From Geobacter sp. (GTDB lineage Bacteria; Desulfobacterota; Desulfuromonadia; Geobacterales; Geobacteraceae), in the NCBI GenBank assembly GCA_003857395.1, contig RPRC01000169.1:1-13974 (forward strand): a stretch of DNA of 13,974 nucleotides, written 5' to 3'. The position numbers were made by a program, and so were the translations under genes. Under the pieces are notes generated by a model, which worked only from the letters and a program-made list of their open reading frames with translations, ran no database searches and was not told the DNA's origin. Shown here piece after piece: positions 8,532 through 13,974 of the stretch. The stretch's first letter is position 1. Every line of letters begins with the position of its first letter.

Positions 8532-9512
8532 CTACTGCTTTCCAAAGACCAGCGGCATCGATTTGCCGGCAAGACATCCGCCGAAAGTAACTGTCCCGAA
8601 ATACTCCCCCATCCAGTAGCCATTAGCTTCTCCAGAGGGTAAATCAAGCGATGCAGGGTTGCTGAAGACCAGGGAAAGGTAAGGGGCAGCCCCTTTGATC
8701 ACTTCTTCTTTCGAAAGGGGGAGTCTGAATGTAGCAATGGTGGCAATATCCGAAGAAACAGGATGCGGAGCAATAGTATTTCCGAAGGATTCTGCCAGAG
8801 AAAGAGGAACTACCGACGTTGAAATACTCCGGACCGCAGGAGACAGCTTTGCACAGAGTAAAATTTCAGCGTACCCGTTTCCGCTGAGGCGAAAATCATA
8901 CCAAGGTCTCCACTTGAGGTTCGAAACCAGGTAGGCAATTCTGACTTTACCGTCAGGTTCAGACAGCCACAACCGTGCAACATTCTGGGGCGAACCCTGT
9001 TTATCCAGCCTGGCGATTTGTGTCTCCACTTCTGCCAAAGCCTTCCGGGTTTGCCGCCTGGCAGCAGAAACCTCATCCAGTTGAGTAAGAGCATACCGTG
9101 TTCCGGTGCGAAGCGACCCCAGGGGATCAGGGTTGCTCTTGGTTTTCCTCAAGGCTCGACTACTCTGGGATTTGGCGGCAGCCTTAAAGATTCCTTCTCG
9201 TTCATCAAGGCTTTTGACTCGATCAAGAAGGACTTCCCTTCGACCTTCCAGCGCAGTACGCTGTGCGGAATTCTTACCAACTGCTGAGGCAGGGCGAAAT
9301 TCAACCCAACGAACCGTACTGCTTCCAAGTGGCTTGACCCTGAACGAGTTGGGCAGCATCGCTGCGGGAAGCGGAACTTCGACCAGCCCCTTTCTGGCTG
9401 CAATTTCAAGCTCAATACGAGCGCCATCCAGGAAAAGAATTCGTTTCTCTCCGGAAGCGAACGCCGGAAGGCTCCAAAGTACGACAAGAAAAGCGGCAAC
9501 AAAAATCCTCAT
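8532..9512 (-). CDS. Exported miniature MuiA-like protein (DUF4140/DUF4139-type)
   Basis: Predicted exported protein of 326 residues, function unknown. A signal peptide (MRIFVAAFLVVLWSLPAFAS, cleavage near Ala19) leads into a segment resembling the DUF4140 start (RILFLDGARIELEIAARKG, 24–42, continuing to about 75). A charged helical or coiled-coil stretch follows (about 85–175), then a DUF4139-like region from about 190: YLVSNLKWRPWYDFRLSGNG (194–213) is the 'xWxPxYDxR' signature, and LPSGEANGYWMGEYFGTV (291–308) resembles the late beta-strand of that domain. MuiA-type proteins are usually about 500–600 residues, so this is compact, mainly because the coiled coil and the DUF4139 part are short. 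ATG at 9512 has GGAGGG about 6 bases upstream; the frame extends 33 codons further without signal-peptide character. It sits 53 bp after the EVE gene. Family call is by motif memory and is moderate. Confidence 0.7.
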   Translation of the reverse strand: MRIFVAAFLVVLWSLPAFASGEKRILFLDGARIELEIAARKGLVEVPLPAAMLPNSFRVKPLGSSTVRWVEFRPASAVGKNSAQRTALEGRREVLLDRVKSLDEREGIFKAAAKSQSSRALRKTKSNPDPLGSLRTGTRYALTQLDEVSAARRQTRKALAEVETQIARLDKQGSPQNVARLWLSEPDGKVRIAYLVSNLKWRPWYDFRLSGNGYAEILLCAKLSPAVRSISTSVVPLSLAESFGNTIAPHPVSSDIATIATFRLPLSKEEVIKGAAPYLSLVFSNPASLDLPSGEANGYWMGEYFGTVTFGGCLAGKSMPLVFGKQ

Positions 9513-9565
9513 TGAACCCTCCAACGGCATCAGGAAATAGCCCGGAAATGATCTGGGCCAAGGAA

Positions 9566-10051
9566 TCAAGCCTCTTCGACGATACCCCCAAGGCGGACAA
9601 TAACTTCCCATTCTGCACCTGTCACGGGCAAAATGGAGAGCCGACTCCTGCGCAGCAACTCCATGCCGGCAAGGAGCGGCTGCTGCTTGATCTCTTCCAG
9701 CGTCACCTGGTGAACCAGAGGTTTTTCATAACGAACATCGACCCGATACCAGATGGGGGCTTCCGGCGTACTCCGCGGGTCGTAGGCATCGCTTTCAGGG
9801 TCTAAGGCCGTAGTGTCAGGATAGCCCCCTCGCACTACCACTGCAGTACCAACTACCGCGGGCCGGGAGATACTGCTGTGATAAAACAGCACGCCATCCC
9901 CCGGCTGTATCTCATCACGCAGAAAATTCCTGGCCTGGTAATTACGGACACCGTCCCATGGCTCGATACCTTCCGGCCGTTTTTCCAGATCACTGAAAGA
10001 GAAACAGGAGGGTTCGGACTTGAAGAGCCAGTATCTCCGGCTGGATTTCAT
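9566..10051 (-). CDS. EVE domain-containing protein
   Basis: Single-domain 161-residue EVE protein (PUA-like superfamily; relatives include eukaryotic THYN1). EVE domains are thought to recognise modified bases in DNA or RNA, so a nucleic-acid-binding role is expected, but the substrate here is unknown. Family marks are YWLFKSEP (7–14), EPWDGVRNYQARNFLRD (30–46), GDGVLFYHSS (51–60) and a C-terminal ILPVTGAEWEVIVRLGG block. Length fits the stand-alone bacterial family (about 130–160). ATG at 10051 is preceded by a GAGG site 6 bases upstream. It begins 19 bp after the DUF1015 stop, so the two are probably co-transcribed. There is no fused nuclease or other effector domain and no restriction gene nearby, which argues against a defence role in this setting. 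Confidence 0.9.
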   Translation of the reverse strand: MKSSRRYWLFKSEPSCFSFSDLEKRPEGIEPWDGVRNYQARNFLRDEIQPGDGVLFYHSSISRPAVVGTAVVVRGGYPDTTALDPESDAYDPRSTPEAPIWYRVDVRYEKPLVHQVTLEEIKQQPLLAGMELLRRSRLSILPVTGAEWEVIVRLGGIVEEA

Positions 10052-10070
10052 AACAACCTCATACCTTGTC

Positions 10071-11312
10071 TCAGGAGAGACGATGCAGGAACAAGCCGCT
10101 CAAAAGCTTCGGCTCAAACCAAGTAGATTTTGGCGGCATAATCTTGCCGGCATCCGCCAGCGACATGAGCTCATCGATGGAGGTCGGGTAAAGAGAAAAG
10201 GAAACCTGATACTCGTCACTATCGACCAACTTGACCAATTCTTCCGTCCCGCGACTTCCACCGACAAAATGAATCCGCTGATCTGTCCGCGGATTGCGCA
10301 CGCCAAGAATTGGGCTCAGCAGCTGATCCTGGAGAATGGAGACATCAAGACGCCCCACGGCATCTTCCTCATCAATCAGGTCATGCCTGGGTGTCAATGC
10401 ATACCATTTCCCCTTGAGATACATGCCGAAATCATGGCGCCTGGCAGGCGTGACTGCAGTTGAGATAGGGGTAATATCGAATTTATTCCCCACCAGGGTA
10501 ATAAATTCGACAATAGTGTGCCCGTTCAGATCTTTCACCGCCCGGTTATAGGCCATGACGTTCATCTCATTATCGGGGAAAATTACCGTCAGGAAAAAAT
10601 TATACTCCTCATCACCAGTATGATTCGTATTCACATTTTTCCGGAGTTCTCGCACTCGGCTCGCCGCAGCACTGCGGTGATGTCCGTCGGCTACATACAA
10701 AGTTTCGATACGGGCAAATTCCTCACCAATCTGACGGATGACAGCGTTATCCGAAACAGCCCAGATAGTATGCTCCACGGAATCTTCAGTAGTGAAGTCA
10801 TAGAGGGGCTCCGATTCGGTCAAACGAGACATCAAATTATTAATGATGGCAGTGTTCCGGTAGACATAGAAAACAGGCTCGTCATTGGCATCAAGGTAAT
10901 CGATATGAAGAACGCGATCCTCTTCCTTGTCCGCCCTCGTCAATTCATGCTTCTTGATCAGACCACTCTGATAGTCGTCAACACTGGCGCACGCAACAAG
11001 ACCAACCTGAATAACCTGACCCATTTTCTGCCGGTAGATATAATATCGCTCTTCCTGGTCCTGAAGCAAAGTCTTTCCGGCAATAAACCCGGCCAGGTTT
11101 TCCTGTCCTTTTCGGTAAACCGACTCATCATGGGGATCAATTTCCACCGGAAGGTCTATTTCCGGTCTCGAAATATGAAGGAAGCTGAAGGGGTTACCTT
11201 CAGCCATGGAGCGTGCCTCGGCAACACTCATCACATCATAGGGTGGTGCCGCAACGTGCTTTACAATTTCTTTTAGAGGGCGCAACGCCCTGAAGGGTTT
11301 AATCAGTGCCAT
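10071..11312 (-). CDS. DUF1015 family protein with DGHHR motif
   Basis: Conserved cytoplasmic protein of 413 residues matching the DUF1015 family in length and motifs: IKPFRALRP at the N-terminus, APPYDVMS (22–29), KKHELTRADKEEDR (120–133) and VADGHHRSAAASRVRELR (207–224). No signal peptide or membrane segment is seen. Biochemical function is not established to my knowledge. The DGHHR block resembles the nucleotide/phosphate-binding motif of ParB/sulfiredoxin-like folds; that comparison is mine. From memory, family members in other anaerobes are found beside serine-pathway genes, but none is present here. ATG at 11312 has AGGAAGG 5 bases upstream, a strong site. The gene lies 80 bp after the NlpC/P60 gene and 19 bp before the EVE gene. 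Confidence 0.88.
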   Translation of the reverse strand: MALIKPFRALRPLKEIVKHVAAPPYDVMSVAEARSMAEGNPFSFLHISRPEIDLPVEIDPHDESVYRKGQENLAGFIAGKTLLQDQEERYYIYRQKMGQVIQVGLVACASVDDYQSGLIKKHELTRADKEEDRVLHIDYLDANDEPVFYVYRNTAIINNLMSRLTESEPLYDFTTEDSVEHTIWAVSDNAVIRQIGEEFARIETLYVADGHHRSAAASRVRELRKNVNTNHTGDEEYNFFLTVIFPDNEMNVMAYNRAVKDLNGHTIVEFITLVGNKFDITPISTAVTPARRHDFGMYLKGKWYALTPRHDLIDEEDAVGRLDVSILQDQLLSPILGVRNPRTDQRIHFVGGSRGTEELVKLVDSDEYQVSFSLYPTSIDELMSLADAGKIMPPKSTWFEPKLLSGLFLHRLS

Positions 11313-11392
11313 ACATACCTTCCTGAGTAGTTTTTCTAGTGGAGAAACTCACCGTTCCTGTACCTGTAAAAACATGCGCGCAACAGAGAGAA

Positions 11393-12163
11393 TCAATTAA
11401 AATACCGGCGAGCTCCCACAAACTTCTTGTGAACCCCGAAACCCTGCAAAGGTGTAATCTTTATTTCATCGCCTCTGCGTGGAGCGTGTACAAAACGGTT
11501 GCTTCCCACATAGATTCCCACGTGGGAAATCCTCTCATCCGAGGTACCGAAAAAGACCAGGTCGCCGTCATCAAGGTCCTCCACTCCGACACTCCTCCCG
11601 ACCCGGAACTGCTCAGCAGAAGTGCGGGGAATATTTACACCGCAGAGATTGTAGACCGCCCGGACAAAACCGCTGCAATCCATTCCGTCCACAACGGTGT
11701 TTCCGCCCCACAGATAGGGAATACCAACGAATCTCTCCGCAGTGCGCGCCGCAATAGCTCCCATATCGTCACGGCTGCGCTTCCGAATCGGCTTTTCGAC
11801 CGGCAACGGTGAACTCGGCTCCTTTTCAACCACCAGGGACCTTTTCAAGGGCGGAGCAATGAAGAATGAATCAATGCCATGTTCTCCGACAATTTTCTTC
11901 GCGGCACGCCGGGCTGCTTGGCGAGTGGGAAAATCACCGAACCTGACGGCAAACAATCCGCTTTCCTTTTTGAAATAAAACGCATCGACACCTTGATTCT
12001 GAAGTTTTGAGGTGAGCCTTTCGGCGTTATCCACCTCGGAAAAAGCGCCGACCTGAATTGAGAAACCAAGCTTGGATATCCCCCCCGCGACAGGGGTAGC
12101 ACAGCCAGAGCCGGCGAACACCACCAGAAGGCAACTAGCCAGTATGAAACATCGCAAAACCAT
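11393..12163 (-). CDS. SPOR and NlpC/P60 domain lipoprotein, probable peptidoglycan endopeptidase
   Basis: Probable cell-wall hydrolase of 256 residues that cleaves peptide stems of peptidoglycan from the outer leaflet of the periplasm. The N-terminus has a hydrophobic stretch ending AGSGC, with Cys21 as likely lipidation site; the -3 residue is Gly, so the lipobox is imperfect. A SPOR domain follows (about 32–102: GFSIQVGAF … FAVRFGDFPTRQAARRAAKK), which in other proteins binds glycan stripped of stem peptides at the septum. After a proline/basic linker comes an NlpC/P60 domain (about 135–256) with GIPYLWGG, catalytic Cys163 in MDCSGF, His214 in SHVGIYVG and His226 in FVHAPR, the expected Cys-His-polar triad. 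ATG at 12163 overlaps the prfB stop by one base (TAATG), with GGAGG inside prfB. Spr/MepS relatives usually lack the SPOR part. Confidence 0.93.
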   Translation of the reverse strand: MVLRCFILASCLLVVFAGSGCATPVAGGISKLGFSIQVGAFSEVDNAERLTSKLQNQGVDAFYFKKESGLFAVRFGDFPTRQAARRAAKKIVGEHGIDSFFIAPPLKRSLVVEKEPSSPLPVEKPIRKRSRDDMGAIAARTAERFVGIPYLWGGNTVVDGMDCSGFVRAVYNLCGVNIPRTSAEQFRVGRSVGVEDLDDGDLVFFGTSDERISHVGIYVGSNRFVHAPRRGDEIKITPLQGFGVHKKFVGARRYFN

Positions 12164-13282
12164 TACGGAGCACCCTCCTGATCATTCCTTTTGACGCCCA
12201 TCAGGAATGCAACGATAAACGCATCCAACTCCCCATCCAGCACCGCATCGGGATTTCCGGACTCGATTCCGGTTCGCAAGTCCTTCACCATCCGGTAGGG
12301 ATGGAGTACATAGGACCGGATCTGGCTTCCCCAGCCGATTTCCTTTTTCTCCCCTCCGATTTCCGAGACCTTTGCCGCCCGCTCCTCCAATTCACGTTCA
12401 TAGAGCTTTGCCCGCAACATCCTCATCGCGGTTGCCTTGTTCATGTGCTGGCTGCGTTCATTTTGGCAGGCCGCCACGAGTCCGGTCGGGATATGGGTAA
12501 TCCGGACAGCCGAATCGGTAGTATTCACGTGCTGGCCCCCGGCACCGCCGGATCGATAGGTGTCGATACGAAGGTCTGCATCGGAAATGCTGACAGCGAC
12601 ATCGTCATCTATCTCGGGAAAAACAAAGACCGAGGCGAAAGAGGTATGTCTTCGGGCATTGCCGTCAAAGGGAGAAATACGAACAAGTCGATGGATACCG
12701 ACTTCTGCCTTGAGGTAGCCATAACCGTATTCGCCATCAAGCGTGAAGGTAACCCCTTTGACCCCTGCCTCGTCGCCGGGCTGATACTCGGTTATTTCCG
12801 TACGCCAGCCTTTTTTTTCACAGTACCGGAGATACATCCGCAGAAGCATTTCAGCCCAATCCTGGGCCTCGGTTCCGCCTGCTCCGGCGGTGATGGAAAC
12901 AAAACAGGAGTTCTTGTCATGAGGGCCGGACAGCATCCTCTGAAATTCAGCCTGAGAAACCTTTCCCTCCAAGCCGTCGACCAGAAGTTTCAGTTCTGCC
13001 AAGGTATCCTCATCCTCAACCTCACTCCCCAATTCAATGAGAATTTTGGCATCTTCTTTTTCACGCTGGAGCCTGTCCCAGCCGTCGACCATTTTTTCCA
13101 GGAAGGTTCGCTCCTTCAGTACCTTCTGAGCAGTATCGCCATCATCCCAAAAATCGGGAGCGGCAATGCGCGACTCCATCTCCTGAATATCTTCCCTCTT
13201 TCGATCTATGTCAAAGAGACCCCCGGAGTGCTATAATGCGCTTTTCCAAGTCTTCGATTCGTGCAATTTCTTCTCTGAACAT
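12163..13282 (-). CDS. prfB: Peptide chain release factor 2, expressed by programmed +1 frameshift
   Basis: Release factor 2 terminates translation at UGA and UAA. Two frames encode it. The first runs from ATG at 13282 for 23 codons (MFREEIARIEDLEKRIIA, then LRGSL) to an in-frame TGA at 13213–13211. Skipping the T at 13213 continues in the +1 frame from 13212 to the TAA at 12163, so the coding join is 13282–13214 plus 13212–12163. The product is about 372 residues, close to E. coli RF2 (365). The tripeptide anticodon SPF is at about 203–205 (RISPFDGN) and the peptidyl-hydrolysis motif GGQ at about 248–250 (SGGAGGQHVN). ATG at 13282 has GAGGAG upstream. It lies 20 bp after lnt and overlaps the following lipoprotein gene by one base. 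A call starting at 13179 would lose the N-terminal helix. Confidence 0.97.
13210..13226 (-). promoter_or_regulatory. RF2 autoregulatory +1 frameshift site
   Basis: On the minus strand the order is CCGGGGG, TCT, CTT, TGA, C. The CTT TGA C slippery stop matches the classical RF2 site exactly. The internal Shine-Dalgarno-like run GGGGG is three bases before the CTT, the same spacing as in E. coli, where the corresponding run is AGGGGG. When RF2 is scarce the ribosome pauses at UGA and slips forward one base, so RF2 controls its own level. UGA followed by C is also a poor stop context. Confidence 0.95.
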
Positions 13283-13302
13283 TCTCTACTCCTCATAGGC
13301 AT

Positions 13303-13974
13303 TTAGTGCTGTGATTTCCTGAAACCAAGTATGGCTATCGTCATGGCGAAACCAAGGCAAACGAGTGCAAAAACGTCTCCGATCCTTGTATAGACCGTTC
13401 CACCCTTACCCAGGATCACCTCCCCGACAAGATAGTCTTCTTTAAAAAGGGGTGTTGTCAGGGATATTTTTCCTTTCTTATCAATAATTGCCGATATTCC
13501 GGTATTTGCCGCTCTGACAAGAGGGACACCGTTCTCAACGGCCCGGAACACCGCCATTGATAGGTGCTGATAGGGGGCGGACGATCTTCCGTACCAACCG
13601 TCATTGGTAATATTGACCAGAAGTTGCGCTCCTTCTCGAACATAGCTGCGCGACAAGTCGGGGAAAATACCTTCAAAGCAGACAAGAACGCCGACTTTAC
13701 CTTTACCGATGTCTAGAGCTGCGAGAGAATCTCCAGGAGAAAAATCCCCGACACCCACCACCAGTTTCTGCACAAAAGGAAGCAATTTTGCTAGGGGGAC
13801 ATACTCCCCAAAGGGCACAAGATGTATTTTATCACTGCGGCCCAAGACTTCGCCGGAAGAGGAAAGAAGAAAGGCGCTGTTAAAATACCTTCGGTGTAAG
13901 CCGCTGTCGTCGAAGGCAGGACTGCCAAAGATAAGAGGGGCATGTATCTCACGTGCCAGTGAGCTAATACGGTC
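13303..13974 (-). CDS. lnt: Apolipoprotein N-acyltransferase Lnt, C-terminal part (5' end outside window)
   Basis: Inner-membrane enzyme that adds the third acyl chain to the N-terminal cysteine of lipoproteins, the last maturation step before Lol sorting. The visible 223 residues are the C-terminal part of the carbon-nitrogen hydrolase domain plus the final transmembrane helix (about [20 protein letters not shown]). The frame is open to the right edge, so the N-terminal membrane helices and the first catalytic Glu lie outside. Present are [16 protein letters not shown], the [13 protein letters not shown] block with the catalytic Lys (visible residue 49), and LVCFEGIFP with the catalytic Cys (visible residue 99), followed by NITNDGWYG and RAANTGISA, all typical of Lnt. 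It precedes prfB by 20 bp. Partial but secure; the wider nitrilase family shares the triad, but HLVPFGEY is specific enough. Confidence 0.95.
   Translation of the reverse strand, partial: DRISSLAREIHAPLIFGSPAFDDSGLHRRYFNSAFLLSSSGEVLGRSDKIHLVPFGEYVPLAKLLPFVQKLVVGVGDFSPGDSLAALDIGKGKVGVLVCFEGIFPDLSRSYVREGAQLLVNITNDGWYGRSSAPYQHLSMAVFRAVENGVPLVRAANTGISAIIDKKGKISLTTPLFKEDYLVGEVILGKGGTVYTRIGDVFALVCLGFAMTIAILGFRKSQH

Noticed and set aside
9566..10051. EVE gene as part of a modification-dependent defence system
   Set aside because: No nuclease, helicase or methylase gene is adjacent and the EVE domain stands alone among housekeeping genes.
10518..11276. Plus-strand open frame of 252 codons opposite the DUF1015 gene
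   Set aside because: Shadow of a gene with strong family motifs; no ribosome site or domain seen.
12163..13179. prfB as a single-frame gene starting at 13179
   Set aside because: The upstream 23-codon frame with its own ribosome site and the CTT TGA C slip site show that the real start is 13282.
12301..13236. Plus-strand open frame of 311 codons opposite prfB
   Set aside because: It is antisense to RF2, including the GGQ and SPF regions, and shows no coding evidence of its own.
13934..13952. Possible sigma-54 promoter from TGGCACG inside lnt (minus strand)
   Set aside because: The matching TTGC element at the right spacing is missing and the site is within coding sequence.

Overview
The window looks like a core chromosomal locus of a Gram-negative, probably a Geobacter-like member of the Desulfuromonadia (Desulfobacterota). 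This rests on the gene order (lnt–prfB … lysS–lolC/E–lolD–bamA–skp–lpxD–fabZ–lpxA), the protein sequences and the roughly balanced base composition; the taxonomic call is an inference from gene order and family resemblance. Every gene I can support lies on the minus strand, so transcription runs from high to low coordinates. Both ends are cut inside genes: lpxA loses its 3' part at position 1 and lnt loses its 5' part at position 13974.

Upstream block (13974 down to 8532): the C-terminal half of apolipoprotein N-acyltransferase (lnt); prfB, peptide release factor 2, which needs a programmed +1 frameshift; a SPOR + NlpC/P60 cell-wall hydrolase lipoprotein; a DUF1015 protein; an EVE-domain protein; and a small exported protein resembling a miniature MuiA (DUF4140/DUF4139). 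The block ends in a 180–220 bp non-coding stretch holding a hairpin followed by a T-run (in minus-strand sense), read as a terminator, and a weak candidate promoter.

Downstream block (8308 down to 1): lysS (lysyl-tRNA synthetase), a single LolC/E-type lipoprotein-release permease, its ATPase lolD, bamA, skp/ompH, lpxD, fabZ and lpxA. The genes from lysS to bamA overlap by 1, 8 and 4 bp, and those from skp to lpxA are 10–33 bp apart, so this looks like one operon, with a single larger gap (120 bp) between bamA and skp. Its products cover the main routes of outer-membrane construction: lipoprotein maturation (lnt, in the upstream block), lipoprotein release (lolC/E, lolD), beta-barrel insertion and chaperoning (bamA, skp), lipid A synthesis (lpxD, lpxA) and the hydroxyacyl-ACP branch point (fabZ).

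No mobile element, CRISPR array, tRNA or rRNA was seen, and I do not see a previously undescribed multi-gene system. The points most worth a second look are the prfB recoding site, the miniature MuiA-like protein, the DGHHR motif of the DUF1015 protein, the single-permease Lol system, and the leader region of lysS.
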